NCBI GenBank assembly: GCA_015680905.1
Contig: CM027378.1
Coordinates: 12,133,001 to 12,197,000 of the forward strand
Direction: 5' to 3'
DNA length: 64,000 nt
DNA from: Coptis chinensis
Lineage: Eukaryota > Streptophyta > Magnoliopsida > Ranunculales > Ranunculaceae
The position numbers and the translations under genes were made by a program. This document shows positions 1 through 13,700 of this stretch, piece by piece. The notes below the pieces were generated by a model. That model worked only from the letters and a program-made list of their open reading frames with translations. It was not told where the DNA came from and ran no database searches. How positions within the stretch are numbered: the stretch's first letter is position 1; each line of letters starts with the position of its first letter.

Positions 1-461
1 GAAAAGCATTGGAGTATCTGATCATTGATTATACTTCCTACATAGAAATATCTTGGAAGCGATATGCTTGTGGCATGCCTATTATTCTGTTTTTAATGTA
101 AGTTATGTGGACTTAACTTTGCTGTGATATAGACAGTAAAGGGTGAAAGAAAGAGGATATAGTGCAAATGTCTTCTTTTTTTCTGTTGAAATATTATTTT
201 ACCATCGTACTCTAAGTTGCATTGTCCAAAGCATGATGAAACCCCTTTAAAACACCACCCTCTATGATGGAAGTACTGTTTCTGTCTCTTCATCCTCCCT
301 ATTGTTGATGTCATGATATGAATTTTACTCTCATTAGACAGCTTGTTTTATTTTTCTAACACCATATTTGCAGGTGCATTCATTTCAAGTTTATGATGGA
401 TCTGTTATGTATATATGTAGGCGATGGGAATAAGTGAATAACTAACACTTTATGTATGCAG

Positions 462-681
462 ATCTCTAGGGATGTGCAAGAAATGTGGTGATCTGAGGGT
501 AATAGCATGCTCAAGATGTAAAGGATCCAGTTTGGTTAAAAGTAATGCACTCAATTTTAGCCTTGTGGATGACATTTTCCAGTCGTTAGGGGCTCAGAAG
601 ACGAACGAGGGATCCATTGCATGCTCAAATTGCCAAGGTAGAGGTCGCATGAATTGTTTGGATTGCTCTAAACGAACATAG
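462..681 (+). CDS. Last exon of a DnaJ-type (Hsp40) zinc-finger protein, partial
   Basis: Terminal coding exon entered through a TTTATGTATGCAG acceptor at 461 and ended by TAG at 679-681. The visible peptide has four Cys pairs: CKKC, CSRC followed by KG, CSNC followed by QGRG, and CLDC. This is the CxxCxGxG-type zinc-binding pattern of the DnaJ central domain. Plants have many small, often plastid-targeted proteins with only this domain and no J domain, used as thiol or assembly chaperones. Earlier exons lie left of the window, so targeting and the presence of a J domain cannot be judged. Positions 1-461 look like the preceding intron. The family assignment is fairly safe; the specific member is not known. 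Confidence 0.7.
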
Positions 682-1526
682 ATACCGAGTTTCTGAGGTC
701 ATGTACTGATATTTCTTCTTTTGTACTCGTAAGTTGTAACACTCAATGTTTATTCTATATTACATGTAATTCTTCTCTTTAATTTGCCTCCCAATTTCCA
801 TTTAACTTTTTGTATGAGACTTAAATATATTTCGTACTTCTTCATATCTGATTCCACACTATTATTTCTTCATCTTCTTGAACTTCAAGAGTTCGAAGTT
901 CTGATGGAACAAAATTCTGGCATTGTAACTTGAAAATTAGCAGTTAATAGTCACGCTTGGTTCACGATCAATCCAAATTAAAGGAAGTGCAGACCATTTA
1001 AAACCCTGTCTACCAAGCTGGCAAGCTGAACCTTAAACATTTGATATTTCTTAGAAGCCTTAAACTAACTGACACCATACATAATTGTACTTGATTCAAT
1101 TCACGCACTGATGCAATTGTGATATTGTAACTCAGTAGGTTCTCTCACATTTGTTAGGTCTAAAGCATTATTACTAGTACTGGAGAAACATTATTACTCT
1201 GTTACTTTATTGTTTTCTCATATACAGTATTACTTACCGAATCGTTGTTTCCATGCTTAAGTTGTTTTTATGCTGAGTTTTAGTATTGCTTATTAGTTGG
1301 TCTTTGATTTATTTGTTATGAGCTATTATTGAATTTAAGAAGTGCTCATGTGATTTTCTTTCTTGATTTAGAGACTTGATCATCTGCACATGTAGATCAA
1401 TCTCTTCTCCCCCTTGGTTTTCTCTTAGTATTCACTTTTTGATGTCTATATTATATTGCTTTAACCGCATGTTTTTGAATTATTAGGTACTAAAAACTGT
1501 TATCACTTGTTATCTCATCATCAGAG
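682..1526. other. Intergenic or 3'UTR and upstream sequence, no gene seen
   Basis: AT-rich sequence between the zinc-finger gene and the first recognised exon of the CPBP protease gene. It should hold the 3'UTR of the first gene and the promoter plus an N-terminal (transit peptide) exon of the second. I could not find a convincing first exon, and no repeat or RNA gene is apparent. Confidence 0.4.
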
Positions 1527-3950
1527 AAACAACTTCTCTACCAAGCTACAAAGTTTTGGGGTTGTTGTGAAATCCTTTGCAAGTCGAAAATCTGTGAAGA
1601 AGTCGAAAAAAGATGGGAAGTTAACCACAAGTAGGACTAAAAAAGTTGAGGATAGTGCAGTGGTAGATAAGTCTTCTGCCAGAGATGATTTATTAGTTGG
1701 TCAAAGTAATGGGGTTTTGTTAAATGATAATTTGGTTGGGAAGAATTTGATATCTAGCACCCCTAGAGAGGTTGTACTTCAAGCTTACAATGTTACTTCT
1801 GGTCTGATACTTGCTTTGGGCTTAGTAATTAGACAGGTTGGTCTGCTAAACTCCTTGCATTGCCATTTCCCATTTCTTGTATCAATTTAGTCCCTTCTTA
1901 TTTGTTGAGAAAATTAAGAATTTACTGGAACATGCATATTTTGGTTGGAAAGATGTTATGAGAAATGACGCCTAATGTGCTACAGCCTAGAGACCTGTAA
2001 TATGTATGAGAATTGAGCAACCATATTGACAACATTCAGATTATCATATATGAATGGTTAAGATAGTCTGGTTTTTATGTGTCAATTTTTGTTGTCGTCG
2101 TAGCTTGACCCATTAGATTTGCTCTACAACTTTTCCATACGCCAACATCTCTTCCTAAATTTGTAACTTGCAGGTATCTCAGATCGCATTTATAGAAGGA
2201 TTGCCAGTTGTTGACTGCTCTTCAGAAGTGTCATGTATGCATTTCTACGCCAGTAATTTGTTATGTTGCTGTTAGTTTTTAGGTAATTAAGCTGAAACAT
2301 AATTTAGGATTGACACCAAGACGTTGGAAACTACCATGAACTCACCAAAGAGATTTCTCTTAAGTCGGTCCACTTTAAGGAACCAAGTTACATTTGTCGT
2401 CCACTATTCTTTTATTTCTTGATCCTTGCATATATCATTCAAAAAAATTTAAAAACTATAATCTAGAGCTATTATTCCAGATTAGTCTCATAGATCACCG
2501 CGATGCCACGAAAACAGTTTCTTAACTTAAAGGAAAAGAAAGCGAAAAAAGGTGCCACTAAGTAAAATTGGTAGACATCCTCCTTGCTGTTTGCTACATG
2601 CTTGAGCATGTGTTTGGAAAATATTATTGAGAGTAATTGGCTGCAGTTAACAGTTCAGTTTCTCCTTTTCTTCTCTTCTAAGCACCTTATTCTTATATCA
2701 TACCGTACGAGAGTATAAATTTTATGTTCTACAGTCTGACAGTCATATTTGAGACGTGGCATCTTGAGTTGATCATTGGATTAGTTGTACTAATCTCGTC
2801 ATCCCGATATCTTTTGCTTCAAATGTGGCCTGATTTTGCGGAGTCTAGTGAAGCAGCAAATCAACAGGTATGCTGTATTTTTCTGTTTTATACTTTTCTT
2901 TTTCAAGTAATTCACATATGGTAATTCTTTTAGGAACAGTTGCTCTTAATCTATCATGTAAGGGTGATTGGTTGCTTCCATACTTAATTGCACTTTACTA
3001 CTCGATAATTACCTACAAAGACCTAAAATGCTTTGGAACTCAAGTGTTTGATAGCAGTCAGTATACCATTCTCATTTGTCATTTAATGCGACCACCGCAT
3101 GGGACATAATCGGTACTTGTCACTTTGAGATGCATACTTTCCCATCGTTTACTGAAATTGGTTTTTGGAGTGATGCATAAGTTGCAAAAACAAAATGAGC
3201 ACTTAAAATAGCCACACTTTGGATGTTTTGGTTCATGCGTAACAATTGCAAGGTTGTCATAACCAACATTCGGCAGGGTCTACCTGGGAATCTCCTGCCT
3301 GCAATGAGACTAAGTAGGTGTTAATCATAAATCATCAACCAATTATTGCATTCCTTCGTCTAGTTTGTTTGGGGATAGATAGCATGGTTCAGGAAAATGT
3401 TGAAAATAAATTTAAGGGTTTTTTAAATTTTGGTAACTTTTCAATGAAAAGGGTATTCAAGACATTTCAACTGCCCTGACCACGAGATATTCAAATGGGG
3501 GTGCAGGTGTAAAAAAGCCTAAATTTAAATGAGTCTTGGTTAATCTACTTCATTATCTAACAATAGTAAGGTCCGGCAGCTTCATCTATTCTTGTGGATA
3601 AATATTCTGTAATGACTAAGTTAATACTTAATAAGCAGTTAAGCACAGTTCAGTGTGGTGCTGTTGTGATATGTGCTTCATGTTCCCGTATCTCAGGTAC
3701 TTAGTTCCCTGCAGCCTTTGGACTATGTGGTCGTAGCATTTCTGCCTTGGGTTTAGTGAGGTATACCTGGAAAACCTCATGCAATTGTTTTTTAACCAAA
3801 ACTTCCATGTTGCGACACACTGATGACTGGATTACTCAGGAGCTTCTTTTCCGTGGCGCACTCCTACCACTCTTTGGGCTTAACTGGAATAGTGCCCTGG
3901 TTGTTGCAGTCATTTTTGGAGCTTTGGACGCAAATATTCCTTTGCTGTCT
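1527..3950 (+). pseudogene. CPBP-family (CAAX protease-like) membrane protease gene, damaged
   Basis: Five exons fit together: about 1527-1836, 2174-2234, 2743-2867, 3697-3760 and 3840-3950, all with GT..AG borders. Exon 1 gives a basic, Ser/Lys-rich region as in a chloroplast protein, then hydrophobic segments follow. The last two exons join across a 79-bp intron to give a Glu-Glu..Arg motif (E|ELLFRGALLP), the first catalytic motif of CPBP intramembrane metalloproteases. Plant members are mostly plastid membrane proteins. Three defects are visible. An extra base in a T/G run near 3748 breaks the frame. The FxxxH motif reads FGALD, because a short deletion before 3928 removes the His and shifts the frame; the following bases encode RKYSFAVW in another frame. 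No exon with the third (His) motif is found before 5016. Probably a pseudogene, unless the assembly is wrong here. Confidence 0.65.
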
Positions 3951-5010
3951 GGTAATTATCTCCATGTCTAGTTTTTGCATTCTGTTTGGAAAACGTATTC
4001 CTTAACTTGATTTGATTGAAAATCTGAAACTACTTGAAAACCCCCTGACGATTCTCCAGCTAGGCGCTAGAGTCTTTGGCTTTACATTTGAACTTCTCCC
4101 TTGTAAACCAAAGTGAAGAATCATCATTTGATAGAAGGATAGGTAATCTGTTTGAAGTTATACTTGTCTTATTATACTCATCGTTGAGGTATATATACCC
4201 ATTGATGCAAGCCTAATATTGCATTGTACAATTAACAAACATGCCTGAAATGTGGAAACACATTAAACCTAGTATGGAAGTGCAACACATGATTTTACAC
4301 TTACGCGCAAACTTAGCAGTCTCGGATGGAGAAGATGGAGAACATGATGCTTGTAAAGACTTTTAGTGAACAAGTCACAGTTTGATCTACTGAAGGTCAA
4401 AGGAAAGTGAAAGTAAATGACTTCGAGAATCAACCCATTCACGACCAAACTAATAATCTAGCTCAATATGCATGGTATGAGCATGAAAAGCTGAATTTGA
4501 GGCCATGTAGATGGTGATGAGGTTTTCACAATAGAAGGTAGCGAGGAGAGCAAGTGTTTGTCATGTGTGGCCAGCTCGTGTCAAGAACCACCTAAAATCA
4601 AGTGTTTGTGTGTAAAGAACAGCACTAGTGAGGAGGGTACCATTAAGAGAGTAGCAACTAGCAAGAGAGAGAAATGAAGGTACAAATGGGTGCAGTGCCT
4701 TCAATTGATGGTTCAAGCTAATTAAATTGATCGTAACATCTCTTTGTAGGGACTTAATGATTGCACTATTTTTCACCTCTTAGGAGTAGTAAAAATATTT
4801 TGCTGGTGCCATATTTCTTATATTGCGTCCGTTTTATTACATATGCATGTAGCAGCTCCATGATTTATTTGATGTTTCTGGCTTAATATATTGTGTCCCA
4901 TTTTACTTTTGTATGTATTGGATTAAGGAAAGAAACGGTTTAGTAGACTTGTTAAATGATTGCTTAGGCAAAGAAAAAAAAAATTTGTTTTGTAATATCT
5001 GAATTGTGGC
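3951..5010. other. Intron or intergenic, no coding exon recognised
   Basis: Starts with the donor GTAATT at 3951. The C-terminal CPBP exons and the N-terminal exons of the next gene would be expected here, but neither is visible. The sequence is AT-rich without obvious repeats. A deletion joining the two genes is one reading. Confidence 0.35.
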
Positions 5011-8000
5011 ATGCAGATTTTTGGTTTCAGAAATGCGCTTGTCCAGCGACTGCTTCGGGACCTTGTCTCAAATGTTAATGGGAACACAGAGAAAAATTTG
5101 TCATCCACCAGTTTGTGCAATGAGGCTTGTATAATAGAACCTGATGATCAATTTCCAGAATCATGTACACGTCCTGATTTACTTCCATTTTTAATCAAGC
5201 CCCAGAGCACCAGGAAGAAAAGTAGGAAGCATAATACTGCAACAACACACGCTGCTAGTGGTCCTGAACGTAAGCAACTCCAAGCGCATAATGTTTCTGA
5301 TAATGCCGAGTTTTCTATAACTAGGAAAGAGAATCAGAAGAATCATACTGGCGAGGATTGCCAAGTTGATATAAAAGTGAATTCTTTGTCATTAGCTGTC
5401 AAGTTGAATGGAGCTGTTGAGGTGGCAAATAATTCATTCTCAATCAAGGATGACTCAGATTTGGAGTCTCTGAGGTTTGCTAATTCCCTTAAAGAGGATG
5501 TGGCCCTTTCGCAGGAGCGCAAACTTGTTGGTTCTGAAGATCATAGATGCACTTCTCCAGTCACTGGTCTTTCCAAAGAGGAGGAACACGTAAGGATGGT
5601 TATACATAAATTTTCTCGCGTAAAAGATAGCCCATTTTATGTAGATCAGATTCCTGTCTTCCTAGATTTATGCTAAGTTAGATCATTACCTTTAGCCTAA
5701 AAACTATATTTCAAACATTCGACACTTTCAGGGAATTTTGATTCCGGCGGTAAGGTTCTTCTTGTTTTTTTTATTTAAAGCCTTTTTTGTACGCTTCTGC
5801 CTATAGGTACTGGTCATTTAGTTGACACCAATTCATTAGTCACGACTCATTTGTGGCTAGTTCTGGTTATCTAAACAAGGGAACCATTCTTAATTTCCTA
5901 ACAGATCGACACATTATTGGCTGCTGATACGCTTGGAAGCAATTCCTCAGAGGCTGACAAAGATGAAACTGGAAAAACAAGCTCAAGAGAGTTTAAATCT
6001 GTCAAGACTTTGGATCTTTATGTTCCCGATTCTTTGGATATTTTACAAGGTAATAGAACAGATTCTCAGGGTTTGTCTCTTCTACAATCCATGTGCAATT
6101 GTTTGTTTTGCAATAGTATATATATCCTTTATTTACATATTGAGAGGTTTTCTATGCAGATAATGTTTCTGATTCTGCTCTAAAACACAAAAAAGCAAGC
6201 CCTTGCCAAATAAAAAATGAACAAGATGCCCCTGGTTTGGTTTTTTCTGAAGATATGGTGAGGAGTTCGCCTTTGGAAAATGAAGTCGACACATATACTC
6301 CAAATGGAAATTCTGAGAGGAGCAATGATGATTCAGCTGAGCAAGATTTCGCCAATTCAATGATGACACTGCTGCTTCCACAAGCACTTCCTCTACTCAA
6401 GAAGACATCTGGTAGAAAAAGAAAAAAGGTCCGCACTTCTGAAAGTTCATTCAGTAATGGAGACGTTCGCTTGAATTTGGCGACAACAAAGTCTTCTGAA
6501 GAAAGCCATGGAATGCACACTTACAACAAGTTATCCTCAGGTACATATATGCAGTTTCTTCTGCTCTTGAATTCTATTCTATTGTTCGATTTCAATTTGA
6601 GGAATTGATTATATCTTGTCTTATCTTACAAAACTATACAGGAGAACCTAAAACTGGCACTTGTGCTGAGGGATCTCTCAAGGACAGGGAGGGACAGACA
6701 CATTGTTTAAGTACAGCTCCGTGTTTTGAAAGTGAAAACTTGGAGAATATTAAGTCTGTTATCCCAGACAGTTTGGAAGATACTAGTTATCAAACACCAT
6801 CTGGTTCCGCAGCCAACAAGATTCATTTGAAAGAAAAATCTGAGAATGTCACTGTCAATTGTTATGAGAATTCCTTGTGCAATGAAATTTCTTCCAGAGT
6901 GGATAATCATTTGAGCAAAATGACCAAACCATTCTACCTGGCCCTCCAAAAGATTTTCCTTCTTCTGAGCCAGCCTCTTTAAGGCAGACTAACAATCTAC
7001 CTATCCAGGTTGAGAATACACCCAACTGTGCAATACCCAACTTGCGTCTAGCTGATGATTTACCATGTAGTGGATCAGCACATGGAGTGAAAGTAGCTTC
7101 TTTCACTGCAGACACAGAACATTTTGAGAAAGTACTTCCTGCTACGAAAGGCATTGAGAATATAAAGAAGGGCCGTTCAAATAATGAATTCATTCAGTAT
7201 CATTGCAGAAATCGTTCTACAGGTAAAAAACTCCAAAACAGTAGCAGAGATGTAAAAGACGTAAATCCCATAGTCAGTGGGAATTCTGTTTACACGTCAG
7301 AGAAGGAAGTTGATGTTATTAAAACCAGTGATTCTAGGATGGGCAAAATCTCTACTTCCATGGAGATGCCAGATCTGCATCCAACTAGCAAATTTAGAGG
7401 CCCTCTGTCAGAAAGTATAGTTTGCAGGAACCCAAAAGATGGTTGTGTTCCTGAGGCTGAAACTTCTCTTACTACTGAAGTGGATCAAGTTTGTGCTTCG
7501 GCTGACAGCTCAACTAGAAAAATATCATTGTGGGATGAAAGCAAGTTGGATGAACAATACCAGGTTCTCAGTATGGAGATCTGTGCCCCCAGATCTACTG
7601 GCATGATCTCCCAAGTTCAAGCAGTGGATGATCATGCAGCTGAAGACAAGGAAATTAAAGATGTGGATGATGACCAAGCTGATGCTAATATAGATAGCAG
7701 TGACTCTTCATTGTTGTTTCAGGAAAGGGAAAGAAGCTTCTTTTCTAATGATAATGTGCATGGCCCTGACAAGAATGCAGTTGATTTAGGTTTCCATCCT
7801 CAGTTGATGTCTGTCACTAGTAGTCATCAAGATAGTGTGAATTTGCTGTCTCATATTGAGTTAAACCAGAAACACCTGTTACCAAATCAACACACTTCAC
7901 CAAAAACCGAGTTTAACAGGACTTCAGACAACTTTGTTGAGCTTGTGGGTTGCTATGTGCAACCAGCCCCAATTTTGTCTGTAGTGCTAAGCACACAAGG

Positions 8001-9507
8001 GGATGATATTCATATCTCTGTTTTATGTGGTATATTGGCCAATAGGGTCAGAACAATTTTCATCTACAAGGTTCCACTTCGAGATCCAAGGAAAGGCTAT
8101 CCTGTTTTTCTTGGTTACACATCAATCATGTTGCCAAGTTCAAAATACACCTTTTGTGGAGAAGTAAGTTATGAGACTACACTTCACAGGAAAGTTTGTG
8201 TGTGTCTGTGTGTGTTTTCCAACTGTTTATTACAACGTTATAGTAGATCACCTTATCAATTTATCTACCTTCAAGCTGTGTTTCCTCTCTGTAGATTGCT
8301 TTTGGGAAGTTCTCGCTGCAATTCACTCCAGATGGACAATGCCTTGTTTCCTCGAACAGTATCAAGGTGCTATAGTGCAGGTTCCTCATCTGTTTATCAT
8401 TGCATTAATCTCACAGGAAGTTTCCACTGATTCTGAGTACTGATGGTGGTACTAATAGAACCGTTTGTGTGTGTTCTTAGGGACCGGAGCATCCATTGTT
8501 CGTGTTCTTTGTGTACAACAGTTTGTTTTGATGAGAATGCCATACAAATTATACATGTGAAACTAGGCTATGTTTCTCTTGTGGCCAAGTTGAAAACAGA
8601 TGATAGTGTTCTCTCTATATTAGTTTGTGAACCAAGTCATCTTGTTGCTCTTGAAAAGAATGGGAGATTGCAAGTTTGGGCTATGAATTCAACATGGAGG
8701 TAATTAGCTATTGTTTCTTCACTTTTTTAGCATCTAGTAAAAGTTTACGTTCTTCAGATTTTCTTAGGTGAAGGAAATAAACAAAGGTTCTTATATTCTC
8801 GTTTAATCCAGTACACTCTTCTAACTTTTAAGTAACTCAAAGGGTCTCTTACTGTAACCTTATTTCATGATGATTTCATTATTGGGGAGAAATTGGCACC
8901 TTTTAAAGGTTTGCACATTTTAGGATGGCCATATCATTGATGCAAAGTACTACTGAAAACATATTCTGCATTCAAGTGTGAATTATGAAAACGGTCAAGT
9001 TAAAGTATTTTTATTTGTTGGTTCATAACATTGTCTGTTTCAAAACTAAATTCATATAGAAAATTTTGACTTATAAGCTTGGACTTTTGACTTCTCTAAT
9101 TCGATTTTTGGTAGTTTGACGTCCTGTGGCATTTCATGCTTACCCAAACGTGGGAGTTATTTACATTAGATAAGAGTGCAACTTCTTAATTTAGGTATAC
9201 TCATATTTAATAAGAATAAGGGAAGAGGTCTTGGGGAACATTACTAGGAAGGCAGATGTTGTGGTCAATTTGTGCATTGGCAGTAGTGTTTTCAGATGGT
9301 ATATTATGTTGTATATGTATGTTGATGTAAGTGATGGTGAGTACTAATACAAGTTTTTTTTTCCCTTCACACATGCAGTGATAGGGTTGAAGAATTCATA
9401 TTACCAACTGTGGATCACATGTTTCCTTGCATAATGGAGATAAAAAGAATTCCCAACTACCCCTCTCTGATAATTGGTCATAATGGGTTTGGAGACTTTG
9501 GTCTATG
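5011..9507 (+). CDS. Large uncharacterised plant protein with beta-propeller-like C-terminal exons, 3' end missing
   Basis: Exons about 5017-5589, 5905-6049, 6160-6540, 6642-8163, 8295-8366, 8481-8699 and 9379-9507. An ATG at 5011 could be the start, but ATGCAG is also an acceptor, so upstream exons may exist. The first two thirds (about 860 codons) is polar, Ser/Asp/Glu-rich and low in structure, with a basic stretch GRKRKKVR (near 6412) typical of nuclear proteins. From about 7930 the sequence turns into alternating beta-strand-like segments: FTPDGQCLVSS, then a Cys-rich stretch, then LVALEKNGRLQVWAMNSTW and IIGHNGFGDFGLW, which resemble degenerate WD40 blades. The frame breaks once near 6920 in an A-run and resumes in another frame with a good coding look. 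The last exon ends at donor GT 9508, and no next exon is found before or after the transposon nest. I do not recognise the family; a chromatin or scaffold role would be a guess. Confidence 0.6.
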
Positions 9508-10066
9508 GTACGCTTTATGCTGCATTAGATGCTCTTACTTGTACTTATTCCTCTTTAGCAAGTATCTTCACATCTGTCATCTGTGGACACTCTTTAGTCC
9601 AAACACCTTGTGACACACCATAAACACATGCTCAATCATCATTTATTTCGAACGTTCCACCATGGTCCTAAAGTGAGCAGGTATATACTATTCTGCAGAA
9701 ACCTGCATATGCTTAGTTCTCTTACAATTATTACGGCCTTGGCCGCTGGGGTGCCCTGGTCATTTTGGACTGCCACGTCATTTTGGGCCCGCCTTGGGGC
9801 CACCATTGACAACATAGGTACTAGAAGCTTGGGTTGTGGTAGATTATTTCAGTTAGTAACATAAGTTTGTGATTAAGGTGAAAAACATCATATTTCCTAA
9901 ATGCGTGGGTGGAAGGAGGAATAAATTATCAACTCAAGTTCAGTATATTTATTTGGTCAAGTGAAGAGTTCTCTAGGGACTCCAGTAGGGTGCCAACTGA
10001 CCTAAAAGTCGAACATTGACAGGAAGAATAGATTTGTATGGGTACCTTGTCATATTTATATGCCCT
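9508..10066. other. Intron remnant between the last exon and the transposon nest
   Basis: Begins with a splice donor. It contains an unusually GC-rich patch (about 9737-9800, repeated CATTTTGG and GGGCCC-like words) that could be a small repeat. No coding exon of the upstream gene is seen. Confidence 0.35.
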
Positions 10067-10300
10067 ATAATTGGGAATTAGAGATACCCCCCACTTTAAT
10101 CTTCTTTAGACATGTCCCCCCATTTTAACGCCTTCATGCCGGTCAACAAGGTTTGACCATTAGTCTAGGTTTTTTATTTTCTTCCGATAAAAAAAAAAAA
10201 ATACAATTATCTAAAACTCCCATGAAAATTACCGAATATGCTCTCTAACCCTATCACAACAATTGCCACATGGGTTTATCTGAACCATGGATCACTTATA
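10067..10300 (+). repeat. MULE left terminal inverted repeat
   Basis: The outer 46 bp (10067-10112) correspond to the inverse of 56556-56600. The inner part (10113 to about 10300) corresponds to the inverse of about 43960-44128, including the block TGCCACATGGGTTTATCTG (10262-10280) against TGCCACGTGGATTTATCTT inverted at 44034-44052. The break falls in ACATGT at 10112/10113, which is where Helitron 2 entered the right TIR. Confidence 0.75.
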
Positions 10301-10739
10301 ATTCAACGGCCATGAAATACATACAAAAGACGCTAGATGAGCAAGTTTCAATTTAGTTATTTTATCTATCTTCCATAACCGATTATTTTCTTTATCTAAA
10401 TCCTATAGCTTTCTTCAAAACAATCGTTCGCAAGGTTTTGTTTGTGAAGAACGAAAGATTAGAGTTTGTGAAGACTAGTCGAGCAATAAGAAAGGTAAGA
10501 ATGTTTACGGTTTTGTTTGTAAACTTAGTTGAACTGAAAATTCATTATCAAAGTCATTTTTTGTAAAACTTGTGAAGATTTTAGTTGTTCTTGCTTGTAA
10601 CATATCGTAACGAAGTTCTCATCTTTACAGCCACTGAATAGTCATGGATGTTAAAAAGTTTTAAAGTTGTTTGTTGTTATATTTATAGTGATTTTATATT
10701 GATTATTTAATTTCTCAAATAATTTGTTCTTAGGTAGCC

Positions 10740-13700
10740 ATGGATGTTAAAAACTTGAAGGTTCACTATGGAGATGAGGGTTCATTTACAGATATACTTG
10801 GTGTTGATGGTGATCGTTATAGTTTGAATGTTTGATAGATTTGAAAGACGACATTTCAAAAAAAATTGGAATGCCTGCTCTTGATATGCATGTTGCTTGG
10901 TTGCATAGTGGTGAGAAAAAAGATATGTATACTGACAGTGACTATTTGGAAATGTGGGCTAATATTGAAACCGATGAGAAGGGCTTTGCTCATTTGTTTG
11001 TTGTTCTTGATGGTGTGGAAATTGTTGAACCAGTTCCAACACCTTCAGAAATAGTTGTACCTACAACTGACTCCGGTAATGTGGATGCTAGTAAAAAACC
11101 GACCGAAAAGGGAGGTGCTTGGAGACTCCCCGAAAAAGATTTGGATGAGCTACCACTATTAGTTCTAACTATACAAGAAGTGGATGAGGTGATTCCAATT
11201 AATGATGGTAACACTATCGGCATCGACAACATTAGCCCAGAGGAAGAATATCATAGTACTGGGTCTGACAGTGAGGATGAAGAATTTCTTCTACCATCAA
11301 CAAATGAGTTCGCAAACTTTGCAAGCAAGACAGACAATCTTTATGATAAGGAGGATAATGAGTCTAGACAAACCAGCGACACTAATGTACAGGTAGAATT
11401 AGTTCTTGAAGTGGGCATGGAGTGGCCGACTATTCAAGAGTGTAGGAGGTACTTAACAAAGTATTATATTATCAATAAGTTCAAAGTTGGGAAACCGAAA
11501 AACGAGGGATGTAGAATTAGAGCCTACTGTAAAGCAGAAGAGTGCCCATGGATGGCATGTTTTAGAAAGAAACCAAATGAGTTTACTATGAAGTTGAGAA
11601 AAATTGTTCCTGAACATACATGTTATGCTGATCCACTTGAGCACAACTGTATGGCTGATGCCAACTTTATTGTGGAAGAACTTGAAGACCAAATCACGTT
11701 ACATCATAAGACTTTCAAGCCCTCAGACATCCAGAAACAAATGTTCTACAATTTTCACATAGAGGTGAATTATTGGTTAGCATGGCATGCTAGAGCAAAA
11801 GTATTAGAGAAATTGTTTGGGGATTATGATGGAAGCTACAGGATGATCCCTGAGTTAAGAAAACAAATTCTCTTAAGCAATCTTGGTTCAATCGCTACAT
11901 ACTCGGGATATGGAAAATGGCAACCAGTTCACTGGACTTTGTATTGCGTTCGAGGGTTCTTTCACTGGTTTTGTTACTGGGTGTAGGCCAATTGTTGGGT
12001 TAGATGATTGTTTTTTGAAGGGAAAATATGGTGGTTAGCTACTTAGTGCTGTTTCATTGGACGCCAACAATGGTCTTTTCCCTTTGGCAGTGTATATATG
12101 CAAGAGTGAGAGTACAAAAACTTGGTGTAGATTTTTGGAGATCATCTCTCCAAAACTAAGTCAGCATCCTCTAACACTAACTATCATTTCTGATAAACAA
12201 AAGGGTCTTGTAGAGGCCGTGAGTTACGTCTTTGACGATACCAGGTCTCATAGAATATGTTTTTGCCATATGTATAAAAATTTCAAGAAATTGTTTAAAG
12301 GAGCCATCTTGAGAAAATGGCATGGTTTGCGGCCAAGTCTTACAAGGAAGTGGACTTTAAAAAGTGGATGGACAAGATAGGATCTGCGAAGAAAGAAGCA
12401 AGAGAATGGCTCGAGAAGGAAAAGGTGGAATCATGGGGATGGTCTTGTTTTGATCACACATCAAAGTGTGAGCATATAACTAATAAATTTTCAGTCCTTT
12501 AACAATTGGATCTAGGAAGTTAGAGATAAGCCAGTATGCAATCTCGTTGACAAGTTGCATTTAGCTTTTATGAGGAATATATATGACAGAAAACAAAAAG
12601 CTAAGAAGTGGGATGATGAAGTAGACAATAAGTTTCGTGGTCTTGTTCCGAAAGTGAAGCAAACTAGTAAGACTCGCATCAAATTCATAAGGAACTGCGT
12701 TGTTGAGGGAGCTGAAAACCATTGTTTCTCTGTCAAAACTGCATATGACACTAGGTTAGTACAATTTTACTAAGAGTTTATTTGTTATTCTCTAATTTTA
12801 CGACAATTCATAAATTAACATTATTTATTATTGTATTTCACTATCTAGATGTATTACTGTTTTTTCACTAGGTGGATAGTAGATTTGCGCAGCAAGGAAT
12901 GTTCATGTGTAGTATGGCAACAATTTGGAGTTCCATGTTTACATGCCGTTGCAGTTATATACCCCAAGAGGTGTTCATGGGTTGATTTTTGTAGTCATTT
13001 TTTCACTGTGCAAGCATATAAACAAACTTATGCTGGTTACATCAAGCCAATGAATGATATGGCTGACTGGTCCACTGAAATTCATGTTATTGAGGTGACT
13101 GTATGAAGCATTGTTTTCTTGGTTTTATATAGATTGTTGCAAATACTAACGTGATTTCTTGACAGGGTGTACTTCAGATTATTAATCCTCCACCACATGT
13201 CAGAGGGATTGGCAGACCAAAAAAAACAGAGGGAGGAGGATGAAGATGCTCCTAGTTCTAAGAAAAAAAGGACTTGGAAGTCTTGTCATCTGCCTGATCA
13301 CAACTCAAGGACATGCAAAGGACTTCCAGCCAATATAGCTAAAAATGCCAACAAAGGTATGCGCAAATTTTTTTGTGTATTAAAACTAAAATCCTCACAA
13401 AAATTATTACGTTAATTTAATTAATTTTCAACATTATATTTTTACTTTGTAGAAAAAGAGGCAGCAACAAAAAAGGCAACAACAAAGAAGGCATCAATTG
13501 AGAAGTCAAAGAAAGACAGATCAAACACATCAAAAGAGAACTGTGGAACTAATGGAGGAGGTGGTGTTGTGGATACTACTGCTGCTGCATCATCATCTCA
13601 GTCCAATACACCAACTTCCATGTTTGTTGTGTCAATTCAGACTAAAGCTCCAAACATAATGCCTCATCTTACATCATCCAGATCACTAGCTTTTCAGCCA

